The notes below the pieces were generated by a model. It was given only the letters and a program-made list of their open reading frames with translations. It did not search any database and was not told the DNA's origin. Below, in pieces: positions 36,083-46,659 of a stretch of 64,000 nt of DNA (position 1 is its first letter; each line of letters opens with the position of its first letter). Source of the DNA: Epiperipatus broadwayi (Eukaryota; Onychophora; Udeonychophora; Euonychophora; Peripatidae); assembly GCA_028023455.1 (NCBI GenBank), contig JAQFVV010000049.1, positions 6,170,855-6,234,854 on the forward strand, written 5' to 3'. The translations under genes were made by a program, and so were the position numbers.

Positions 36083-38171
36083 ATTGATTGTTTTACTTAA
36101 ACAAAACTATTATTGATAACAAAACATGAAAAAGTTTTATTTATCTGATAGTTAAAATGATTTTTTCATATAAATCTTAAATATAAATTAACAAAATTAT
36201 CTTAAACCCGTCACATAATTGAGAATGATTTTCGCTCTTTAAAATCTATATGTAGCTTGTTTTATTCTTTTTGAAAATCTAATATTCTTTAATAATATAT
36301 TATATTATATATTTTATATGCATATAGTACCCAATTTGTAATTCAAACTTACATATGAAGTTAAACTATCACAATACCTATAAATATTGTATTGGAAAAA
36401 TCAATGTTATGACCATGAACATGACAATGCTGATTGTAAAGTTGATTGTGCAATGATTACCCTATATGGAAAACACTCATTATGTAGCAGACTGCTACAC
36501 TATAGATTTAATATTAAAAGTAATCACAATCACTATTTTATTTCGCCAGCACAAATAGTCAATTCTCAGCTAATTGCAAAAATCATATTTCATCAATCAT
36601 AGATATAATGTAATTTCTTAAAATATGATTTCATTGATAACACTGATGAATTGGTCACACTTTTTTTATCAATAATTACTTTTACTCATTTATCTGGACT
36701 GCCCACAATGATGATATTGGCTGGCACAAATCAGCTTTATTTGTTTCAAGGATAAATTATTCAACAATGTCTGGTACCATTTTCTTTTGGATTTGAAGGA
36801 GTTATTTATCTGTACTTATAGCTTTTTAAACTATTGTTCTATCATAACAAGTTATTCATCCTCTGACACAAAGTGTATACATTCAGAATTCTTTTTTATG
36901 GGATAGATGATCCATAATCATATACATAATTAAAATCTATTCTTTGCAGTCAAGTTGAGTATTGGAAAAAAAAATACACCTATTAATCTTTAACCAAATT
37001 ATGATAATAATAAAGAAATGTGAAGTGTATGCAATCAGATTTTATTACATTCCAAATACATTAAATAAACTTTATATTATGGGTACATCTATACACACAT
37101 ACATTTTCATGACAAATTGTGATTATTTGCATATATCTTTGGCTGGCTTTATATTTTATTTAGTACCCCACTTTAACATTTTCTAAAATATATGCACATA
37201 TCACACAATATCATTTTTAATTATACACACACTTAAGGACATAAAAATTTACAAAGTTATGTATTTTATAATAAATAAATATTACATAAAAATATATTAT
37301 TTAATTGAAAAAATGCAAATTTTATACAATCCTTAAAAAAATAAGCAAGAAAAAAAAAATAAGTAAGAAAAATTACAAATTAAATAATCTATTGCTAATT
37401 GAATCTAGCACTTTCAAATATTTGAATTAATTAAAATACAATAAAAATTAAGGCATTTACTAATTTTCACTCGATTCATTCTGGTATTATAACTCATATT
37501 TCAACCTTTGTTTAGTTTTGTTTTATAATTATTCTATCTTTTTTAATTTTATTTTACCATTGTTTATCTGTGCTTCATTCGTTTTGCTTTAATGGGTATA
37601 GTTTAATTTTAATTAATAACAGATATATTTGACAGCATTTAAAATAACTATTTTAATAGCTGATTATTTGTTCTGGATACACAGTCATTTCCAAATGTTA
37701 TTTTTTTCTTCGTTATTCATCAATATCAGTAGCATAGTTAAATTGTATTTCTTTGAGGCTTAATTTTATTCTTGACATTATTGTTATTTTAATTTGTTGG
37801 CTAATTTTTATGGTCATATTAAAAGGAAATTAATTTGAATGTGATGACAAAGATTGTAAGACTTTGTTGCATGTAATTCCTTGGCTGGTAAAATAAAAAC
37901 TGTGGTTTAGGAAAAATTTGCCTACATAGTATTATCAATTTAACATTAGCACATTTGGTTTATTTGTTTTTATTTTAACTGAACAGAGAATGCTGTCTTT
38001 AATTATTTTTATTTTGTTCTTTCAATGTAACACTATTCTGTTTCTTTATATAATTCTTAATTACTCTTTTACAACTTTTCATCTTTACAATTGCCACAAA
38101 ATGAGGTCTTTATCCAGTTAAAGGAATATATCATTTTTTCAAAACATGCAATAGTTACACATTTCAATCTT
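36083..38171. other. AT-rich spacer
   Basis: No gene recognised. ORFs at 36387-36602 and 36962-37186 carry no family motif. Confidence 0.4.
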
Positions 38172-38577
38172 AATAAAAGTACCGAACTCTCCAATCAGTA
38201 GTGTCACTATGTGCAACCCATCATAATCAATGGATGCAGGATGGTTTGTGCATAAAATCTCTATCTAGTGCCTACTCATCCAATATCCCCAGACTGGTTT
38301 CTAGTTTGTTGCTTTCATTAATGAGGAGACTTGGATTTGAGAGCTCTGAACTTAGATCTTAGGGTCTAATGCTGCTGGAAGGTTGCATTAGATTCTAAGG
38401 TTTCTGTGCAGTGCTCTCAAATCCAAGATTTCTTACTGATGAAAACTACAAGCTGGAAATTAATGGTGATGTTGGGTAAGTATACACTAGGTAGAGATTT
38501 TATGCATAAATCTTCCTGCATCGATTGATTATAAAGGCTTTTACTTGGTGGCAATACTGTTTGGAGAGTTTGGTTCT
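38172..38577. repeat. Family A foldback
   Basis: Arm 1 (38172-38350) and arm 2 (about 38390-38577) are inverted copies. AACTCTCCAATCAGTAGTG pairs with ..ATACTGTTTGGAGAGTT; AATCAATGGATGCAGG pairs with CCTGCATCGATTGATT; TCTAGTTTGTTG..TTCATTAATGAGG pairs with the TACTGATGAAAACTACAAGC block. The short loop contains AGCTCTGAACTTAGATC. Family A carries the superfamily core TCCCCAGACTGGTTTCTAG. Confidence 0.9.
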
Positions 38578-38800
38578 CTTATTAACAGCATGTGTAAGCA
38601 AGTGAAATTGTGATCATGTGATACTTTGATGGCCCTATCCTGCTTGTAGGATAATAGTGATTCTGGTTTTTGAAAAACCAAAGACACCAAAATATATAGA
38701 TGCTGAAGTGAGTTCAGATGTATATAAGTATACAAATGAATGAGCTTGGGTTGGAAGCATTATGGTGTTTCCATCTTGGGTTCCTAGCTTTATAGTTAAC
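38578..38800 (+). repeat. Dispersed repeat G
   Basis: AACAGCATGTGTAAGCAAGT, GATCATGTGATACTTTGATG, AAAACCAAAGACACCAAAAT, ATATAGATGCTGAAGTGAGT and AATGAATGAGC. Inverted relative to 12351-12535. The opening TTCTCTTATTAACAG...GATCATGTGATA block is repeated at 39762-39806. Confidence 0.7.
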
Positions 38801-38821
38801 CAAATAGGTAAAAGGTGGCTG

Positions 38822-39020
38822 TTGTGGGGTTGCATTAGAACTTAAGGTCTAAGTGCAATGTTCTCAAATCTAAGGTTCCTCACTGATGAAAACCACAAGC
38901 TAGAAATTATTCTGGGTATGTTGGATGAGTAGGCATAGATAGAGATTTTATGCAGAGAGCTTCCTGCATCCATTGATTATGAATACTTGCACTTGATGGC
39001 ACTACTGTATGAAGAGTTTA
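38822..39020 (-). repeat. Family A arm, third copy (inverted orientation)
   Basis: GTTCTCAAATCTAAGGTTCC, TCACTGATGAAAACCACAAG, GGTATGTTGGATGAGTAGGC, CTTCCTGCATCCATTGATTA and GGCACTACTGTATGAAGAGT. It runs directly into the LINE fragment. The first residues of the long frame that follows (HLMALLYEEF) are therefore translated repeat, not retrotransposon protein. Confidence 0.85.
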
Positions 39021-39652
39021 GTAATTGGGTTATGAGTAAAGGGCAGGATACAAGATGGATGAGAAAGGTAATGCAGTATGCAAAGGATTTGGATAAAGAA
39101 TTTATATCAGTATACTTGTATAAAAGGTGGGATGATTTTATTAGAAGGATTGTTGAGTGTTATAATGGTAAGGAATGGGATAAAAGAATAGATGCATTAA
39201 TAAAGAATAGGGAGTTGGAGAGATGGAGAACTAGTATAGAGAGTAAAAAGAGTTTAAATATGTATAGAAGTAAATGGAAAATTGGGTGCAAGTTAATTTA
39301 TGATAATAGTAAGGAAAGTAGCTTATTGTTTAAGGGTCGAACGGGATCTTTAGCAACAAAAGAATATACATGTAAATGGAAAAATATGGGTGATTTAGTC
39401 GGCAAATTGTGTAAGGAAGATATAGAAAATATTAGGCATCTGTTGATTGAATGTAAATGCTTGAAAGCAGAAAGGGTACAAATAATGAAGTTATGGGAGA
39501 ATAAATATGAACAAAGTGATTATACAGAAAGTGGGTTATTGGTTTTTATGCTGGGTTTGGGAAAAGATAAGGGGGATTTAGATATAAAGGCCATAGAATT
39601 GACAAAGATTATGTTGTGGAAATGGGATGGAGCAGATTATGGGAAAGCTTAG
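39021..39652 (+). pseudogene. Non-LTR retrotransposon ORF2 C-terminal tail (no RT)
   Basis: An open frame of about 210 codons, uninterrupted to the stop at 39650-39652. It reads ERWRTSIESKKSLNMYRSKW and LLFKGRTGSLATKEYTCKW, then GKLCKEDIENIRHLLIEC, the Cys-His knuckle at the end of many LINE ORF2 proteins (C..C....ENIRHLLxEC). The first Cys is Gly here. RT and endonuclease are absent, so this is a 3' fragment. After the stop, ACATCACATCACATT (39750-39764) may be the short repeated 3' tail. The fragment sits inside a family A/G repeat. The clade is not certain. The clean frame suggests a fairly recent insertion compared with the other relics. Confidence 0.65.
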
Positions 39653-39761
39653 GGTTGGGAATGGTAGGGGAATGTAAAGTGGCTAACAGGTTTCTTTTGA
39701 GCATAATTACTGAGAGATTCCTAACTCCGTTTAAGGAGAAGTCACGGTACATCACATCACA

Positions 39762-39806
39762 TTCTCTTATTAACAGTATGTGTAATCATATGAAATGGTG
39801 ATCATG
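39762..39806 (+). repeat. Continuation of repeat A/G after the LINE fragment
   Basis: TTCTCTTATTAACAGTATGT and TGGTGATCATGTGATA match 38572-38620, the sequence that follows family A in the uninterrupted copy. This shows where the interrupted repeat resumes. Confidence 0.75.
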
Positions 39807-40984
39807 TGATAACTACTAATAATTAAAGTGTATTATATACTGTATTAACAATATATATAAGTATAAAAAAATTAACTGGAGTAAAATTTAAATTCACTTT
39901 TTCGTCTTCATTTTAAATGTAATAGATAATAAAAAATAAAAAAAAATTATTTAAAAAAGCCCTGCGCGGTATGATGATGATGATAATTATTATTATTAAT
40001 AACTTAAAAAAAGCATTAATTAGAATAAATATAAAAATCTTACAGAAGTAATAACAATAATAATGATAACAAAAATAATCACTAAAACCCTCTGTGATTC
40101 AATTTAAGTAACTTTTTTTTTTTGTAATTAAAACTATAGATTCTGAAAATATTTAACGTCTTCTGTCATCATTGCGATTAGCCTTTTGGTAACATTAATA
40201 TTTCAAATCATTTTTTTTTCTAATTGAATGATTTATATATTGGATTACAGAATTAAAAAGACAGTCCAATTTAAAGTAATTTTGTTTTTCTGATAATGTG
40301 TTAACTGTTTTACGGTAATGTTCTCTTCCAGAACCGATTCATTTAAAACGCTGGAATAAGAATCAAAATTTTCTACATCACTGAATTTTTAACATATTTC
40401 TGGAAAATTTTATGCTATACCGCAATCAGATAGAAAATAAAAAGGCAGAAAAGCAATCTTAAAAATATATTAACTTTTATTCTTTTATTTTTACACATTT
40501 ATTGAAAAGAATTTCTTAAGATTTAAATGATTTTATCTCAGCCGTTAATCTACGTGAATAATTGGACTTGAGAATAACCTTAATGTGAACCGAAGCTTAA
40601 AATAAGAAATAATTATTCTTCTATTAATGTCTTATTTTGGCCACTTCAAAATCCTTTAAGAAGGATTTTTTTTTCATCTAATGTTATTTAAATTTTTCTT
40701 ACTTCTACTCATATAATTTATATTTATGAGGAATTTATAAGGAAAATATTTTAAATGAAATCATAATTCCGTCCTAAATTCTTTTTTTAAAATCTTATAT
40801 TTTAAATTTGAAAAGAGATATTAAAACATTATATATTTTATACAGGATCCTCTCTCTTTTTAAATGTTCTATTTTAAATTAAAAAAAAAAAAAGTCAAAC
40901 CTTCATATTATATAGAATATACTATAATTACTAATAGTCTGCATTTCTAAAATTTATAAATATTTCCAAAATCTCTACATTTTT
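39807..40984. other. AT-rich spacer
   Basis: No recognisable feature. GATGATGATGATAATTATTATT near 39970-39995 is a short simple repeat. Confidence 0.5.
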
Positions 40985-41200
40985 ATGGGTACGGGTAACC
41001 CTTCTCTAACACAATATTCATACCACATCGTTTCACTCTAATACAGTTGGAGGGTTAGGGAAAACCCCACTATAACATAGCATTCCTACAACACCATTTT
41101 GGTCCAATATAATTTGAGAGTTGGGGAACTTCCCCTATAACACCGCATTCATATAACAAGTTTTGATAATTAGGAAAATGCCAGTATAACAAAAAAGTGA
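40985..41200. repeat. Degenerate tandem-like block, possibly a pogo-like transposon end
   Basis: Three to four loosely related units of roughly 55-65 bp, each with a C-rich step followed by CTATAACA or CTCTAACAC (ACCCTTCTCTAACAC; ACCCCACTATAACATAG; TCCCCTATAACACCGCATTC). Pogo/Tigger-like ends often carry such TATAAC repeats. A similar block on the other strand lies at 42775-42880, so the 41.7-42.3 kb palindrome may have inserted into such an element. No transposase found. Confidence 0.3.
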
Positions 41201-41690
41201 GGAGAGTTTTTAAGAGCAAAAAACCATCTCTATGGATATTTGTGATTTGAGCATATATGTCATATCACATTTTATACAGATTTTTAGAATTTATTTGAAT
41301 TTTAAATTCATTTTGTTCATTTAATTATGATTAGTAGTGATGATGAAGAAAATAAATAACATTAATATAAAAACATTAATATTAATCATAAAAAATCCCT
41401 ATTGTCAATTGAATTAAAGTTCTAAACTTTTGACATGTTGATTACAGAATCAATAGTAAAAATATATTTGTCTTTTAAAATTATATTTGTTTTAATTTAG
41501 TTTCTAGCATGCAAATAAATAATTCATGAGAATATTAACGTAAATGAAAGTTTTTTTAAAAATATTGTTGCCATCTATTTTATAAATTGCAATCATACAT
41601 CATTGATTTTTTTGTCAATTTGTCATCTTGTAAAAGTAAATATTTTCTTCTAAAATCTGAATTATTCTTTTAAAATAATTAATATTTTAC

Positions 41691-42340
41691 AACTATTTTG
41701 TAAATATTATTTATTGTTCATAATTAAAGTGAAAGGTTGAAACTTTGCCGCATGCACATTTAGAATGCTTATATAACAACCAATAAGATGTAATGATGAC
41801 TATATAGGTAGCTCTCAAAATGCAACACGACAGATTTTATAAGAAAAAGGTGGTTCCACCTTCTTCTTTACTTAAACTTGTATATATATATAAGCCAGTC
41901 TGAAGCATTTTGACTTAAGAGCATGATGCTTTAAACATCTTCACATTTAACTCACTGTGTATTATTTTTAAATCAACAAAGTGAAATCTTTCGATTTACA
42001 ATGAAGTAATATTTTCAGAACTTATGAAATTGACTGAACATATGTAAATACTATTTGTAAATCGAAAGATTTTGTATTGTTGATTTAGAAATAATACGCA
42101 GTGAGTTAAATGTGAAGATGTTTAAAAGCTTCATGCTCTTAAGTCAAAATGCTTCAGACTGGCTTATAGAAATTTAAGTAAAGAAGAAGATGAAACCACC
42201 TTTTTCTTATAAAATCTCTGTCTTGTGTTGTGTCTTGAGAGCTATCTATACAGTCATCATTACATCTTATTGGCTGTTATATAAGCATTCTAAGTGCACA
42301 TGCTAGAAGGGTTCAGCCTTTCACTTAACTATTTTGTGAA
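41691..42340. mobile_element. Palindrome-in-palindrome foldback insertion 2
   Basis: Bounded by a 14-bp direct repeat, AACTATTTTGTRAA (41691-41704 and 42327-42340, one mismatch). After about 20 unpaired bases, a palindrome with arms of about 280 bp (about 41725-42005 and 42055-42328) surrounds a loop of about 50 bp. Each arm contains CATTTAGAATGCTTATATAA (outer), a CACAAGACAGA/GATTTTATAA block, a mini-palindrome GAAAAAGGTGGTTCCACCTT..TTC, then ACTTAAACTTG, then GTGAAATCTTTCGATTTACA near the loop. Same order of elements as at 30.0 kb. No open frame. Confidence 0.92.
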
Positions 42341-43539
42341 AAAAAATAATTAATGTGTAAAAAAGGTATAGAAAATATGTTATTATTTTCAAAATCAAAA
42401 TGAAGAAATATGATTGTCAAAGTTGTTGGCAGGTGCTGTCCTGCAGGGAGAACAATAAACAATCAATCAGAGTCTTTGAAGGCATGTACATACGTCATTG
42501 TAATAACATTAAATTTAAATATTATTAATTTATTAGCCTTAATACTTTGAAAGTCATAGCATTATTCAGTATAGTTTTCCCTATAAAATAAATGTAAAAT
42601 CAGCAAAACAATGTTAAAAATAGTGGTTAGAGAGTGAGTTAAAATGACAATATTCATTTTATGGTGTTAAACTGGTATTAATAAACATATTTCTGTTATT
42701 TATAAAAAGCAAATAGTATATATTTTTTTTCAACTTTTGAAACCTAATCCTGTTTTTGTACTAGTTCTTTGTTTTCTATAACACAAAACCCCATATCATG
42801 ACATTTTTCAATAACGTATTGATTGTGTTATATGGGATTACTTATATATTGCACTTATAACACAGTAGCAGGTTGGCATTTTTCATAGAAAATCCAAACT
42901 ATAAATATTGTGATAGGATGGACCTCATCACTTAGGTGTAGTGTTTCTTTAATTACTTCTGATGACATACTTATTTAATGACCAATAAGGATATAATTAG
43001 CTGAGTAATACTATGGAGTCACCACATAGGAAAAAAATTAAAATTTGTTTACATGGCCCATTTAATAGTTTTACTGATATCATTTTCATGATAATAGTGC
43101 CTACTGAAGCACTTCAAGATTATTCATAGCTAAGTCCATTATGAAATAGTTTCCTCTTAAAATAAATATCAATATTGACACTAAAATATGAATTTCATTT
43201 TTATTTAGAACACCTTTGCTAATGTTTTCAAAATATGGAAATTTTCTCACCTTTATATAAATTAGGATCAATGTGCACTCTAATGTTCATTCCATATGTT
43301 TTTGTCATTGCAGCTGTTATTACTATGTGATTATTCATATAGTACATGAACATGGATGGGCTGATCACCATCATGCATTAACCAGTGTGGAGAGTTTATT
43401 GGCTTTTTACCTCGGAGTTTAAGATCAAGAACACTATGGTCTTTCTTCTCAGTTATCTGATAAGGCAGAATGAATGTATGTGTAAATGATAAATATTTTC
43501 CCAATAGATATATACAATCATGACAGACAAAAATAAATC
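42341..43539. other. AT-rich spacer
   Basis: Apart from the CTATAACAC-type block at 42775-42880, nothing recognised. Confidence 0.4.
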
Positions 43540-44735
43540 ATGGTCCTTATTCCCAGGAAGCTGTAAAATCACCAACCAAGGCAGCATGGAGGGTGCTAAA
43601 AATCCCCTGATTGTGGACCCAGGCTACCATTTGATGACAACCTTTTATTTAGTTACTTAAAACTGAAGATCACTTTCAAGTGAAGGAAGATTGCAAGAAT
43701 TAAAAGAAGAACTGTCTTATATTAAACAGGACATTATTGGACTTTGTGAAGTTAGAAGAAAAGGTGAAGAGACAATTTAAAAAGTGGCCATGTACTTTAT
43801 TATAAAGTTACAAATATTGGAAATACAAGTGGAGTAGGATTCACAGTGCATCACATCACATCTGTGATTTTGTAATAAAAAAACGTATAGATATGATTCC
43901 AATAAAGATTGAAAGCTACATTGATATATTAATTTTTTATTAATAGTGAGTTGTCTGTTTCAATTTTGTTTTCAATTTATTATTTTAAAGTTTACATGTA
44001 AAGCTTACAAAAAAATAGAAATAAACATGGACACAATTTATTTATATATATAATTATTTATATCATAAGTATAAATAATTATATATTTATATATAGTTTT
44101 TCTCAAAAGATAAAAATTGATTATGATGAATTAGAAGAAGTTAACAACTACAAATACCTTGGTCAAATTATTACTACAGATGAAAATATAATGGATGAAA
44201 TTAATCATAGAATTAAACTTAGTTGAAATGCTTTTGGTAGAAATAACTTAATACTAAAATGAAATATTCCTATGTGTTTGAAAAGAAAGATTTTTAATAA
44301 CCAGTTCTTATTTATGGATGTGAGACTTGGACACTTAATAGAAGAGCAATTCAGAGACTTCAGACCACTCAAAGAAGTAGGGAGAGATGCATGTTAGGAG
44401 TAACAACAAAAAATCAAAAATGTAATATATGAGTAAGAGAACAAACAGGTATTACTGACATCATTAAAAGAAATAAAAAACTAAGTGGAGTTGGACTGAA
44501 CATATTGCTAGAAGAGATGATTATAGATTGACAATTGAAATCTTAAACTTGTTTCCAAGAGATTGTAAAAGACCCAGAAAAAGACCACATGTGATATGAA
44601 TGGATGAAATAAGAAAGTGTGTAGAGATGATTTGGAAAAGAGGGGCTAGAGATCAGAGAAGATCGATCGAACTTAGAAAGATCTTCATCCTGCAATAGAT
44701 TGATAATGGTTGACAATCATGATGATGATAATTAT
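43540..44735 (+). pseudogene. Internally deleted RTE retrotransposon copy
   Basis: 5' part: 43682-43760 reads LQELKEELSYIKQDIIGLCE, the start of an RTE endonuclease, then SGHVLYYKVTN and GVGF near 43840. A short CATCACATCACAT interruption follows, then DFVIKKRIDMIPIKIESYID to about 43922. About 180 bp of TA-rich sequence replaces the rest of the endonuclease and most of the RT. The 3' part resumes at 44143 with NNYKYLGQIITTDENIM, then EINHRIKLS, CLKRKIF, ETWTL-type and GRDQR motifs to about 44690, the RTE C-terminal region. It ends with a GATGATGAT tail at 44718-44731, typical of RTE 3' ends. Inactive. It keeps both ends and lacks the middle, like nonautonomous RTE derivatives. Confidence 0.85.
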
Positions 44736-44854
44736 TTAAAATAAAGTATGCAGTAACTAAAGTATTGAATAAGCCATAGTATTTGAAATTTTTTAAATAC
44801 TTCAAATTAATTAAAATGAATTACAAATAGATATCTATTTCTGATTTTTTATTT

Positions 44855-45075
44855 TAATAATCTCCATACTTCCTCTTTCTTTTTTATTCTTCATATAAAT
44901 AAAGATACATAAAATACAAATGACCACCAAGGTGCATTTCATGTTGAGACAGCACTCATCAGTTGTTCCACATCACCAGCTCTCATATATATATATTTAT
45001 TACATGAAGAGTATTTATTCATGGTGAATTGTCATATCTTTATTTACAACCACCAAACTTGCTCCACTCACAACC
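44855..45075 (+). repeat. Dispersed repeat family C, copy 3
   Basis: AATAATCTCCATACTTCCTC, TCATATAAATAAAGATACAT, CAAATGACCACCAAGGTGCA, CAGCACTCATCAGTTGTTCC and ATTCATGGTGAATTGTCATA. Full-length relative to copy 2. Confidence 0.8.
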
Positions 45076-45253
45076 TCGACTTCGTACATTTTTGATAAAC
45101 CTAACTAAGTTTATCATTAATTATTTATTAAAATAGAGTTTTTCTCTAGCACAGATATAAACCTTAATCCAAGTTAATGATTGTTATATCTGCTTTTTTA
45201 CACACGCACATACACATGGCTTTTCACCTTCCTTCTCATATGCATATTATTAA

Positions 45254-45363
45254 TTATTTTAATAATCTCCATACTTCCGCTTTCTTTTTTATATAAATAA
45301 AGATACAATAAAAGACAAATGACCCCCAAGATGCATTCCATGCTGAACCAGCCCTCATCAGAT
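45254..45363 (+). repeat. Dispersed repeat family C, copy 4 (truncated)
   Basis: AATAATCTCCATACTTCCGC, ATATAAATAAAGATACAATA, ATGACCCCCAAGATGCATTC and CTGAACCAGCCCTCATCAGA, then homology stops at about 45363. It lies 180 bp from copy 3 in the same orientation. Confidence 0.8.
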
Positions 45364-46659
45364 TTTGACAAAAATCTAAATTTTTGATGTAACAAAAAAA
45401 ACACATTTTTATATAAAAGAAACTTGTTCTTTTTTTTAAAAATATAATACATATTAATTATGGGGGTTACTTTTATAATCAGTTTTTATTTAAAAAATTA
45501 AGAAAGAATTAATTAAGTAATATTTCTGGTTTTGTAAAAGAAAATTTAAAAACTGAATGATGAAAATTTACTTATTACTTCATTTTTTTTTTTTTATAAA
45601 TCAAAAAAGAAAAGACTTTCTGTAAATTCTCTTAGTTTCGGTAGTATCTTCTATAAAATTGTTTCAGTCTAACCATTAGATTGTAGAGTATAGAAAAAGT
45701 TTCAAGGAATGGTAATTGCATAAAGTTTCTATGTTGGTCAAAGTATGCTCATTCTAGTGTTTAAAACTAGTGAAGTTGAAATAAATTGAAAACCACCAGG
45801 ATTTATCCTTATTTATCTGTTAGTAACAACATGCCTCCTTATCAATCTATATAAGAAGCCACTTATTAATCCTGAGCCATTAATACTATATTTTATTCAT
45901 ATGCTGTTTTATATGTTTGAAAACCCAAATAAAGAAAATCTATTGTCAGTTATATTTATTACATATATATGAGATCTATTTTACATTCATATAAAGTACA
46001 ATCTATTTCATGAAAATAATATCATATATATATATAATGAAAATTTCTTATAACAACAAGAGGTAAATAATTGTTGAATAAATTAATGAACTAAAGACAA
46101 AAAGTGCACAGAAAAAGTGACTGAATAGTTTAAAATCTCCAGAGAATAGAAATTTAGACATATTTTCTTAGAATTCTATCATTCATAAAAGGTTTTGCTT
46201 TAAAGTTAAAAAAATATCACATATATTATCCAGATTTTGTAGTTATAGTTTATTATAATGATTCTTTTTATTATTAGATTGATGAGAAAATAATTTGGAT
46301 AAAATTAAGATAATAAATAATGGAAATATTTTATATTAAAGTGTACATGTGTGGACATGCATATTATATATATGTTTAACATTTAACTTATATTATTTGT
46401 CAATCAGTTATAGCAGCTTTACACAAACAATATTCATTTTTTTGTAATTGTAATTTCTTGGTCTTCAATTAAAAATTGTGAGAAAACTGAAATGGTCTAT
46501 GCATATGCCATTACTTTTTTCTTTTGTTTTAATTTTATATGCCATGTTTTCCTCTGACAAAATTTAAATTTTTTTAATGATTTTTTTTAATAATTTACTT
46601 TAATTTGTTTTCCCTCTCAGTTTATTAATTTAACATGTTGTAACTTAAAAAATTGATTC
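45364..46659. other. AT-rich spacer
   Basis: Nothing recognised. It could contain the 5' end of the piggyBac element that follows, but no TTAA-flanked TIR was identified. Confidence 0.4.

Noticed and set aside
38541-38835. Overlapping minus-strand ORFs of 64 and 66 aa
   Set aside because: They fall in the family A and G repeats and change between copies.
44038-44098. Palindromic TA-rich tract as another foldback element
   Set aside because: It is low-complexity TA/TAT sequence, so self-complementarity is trivial.
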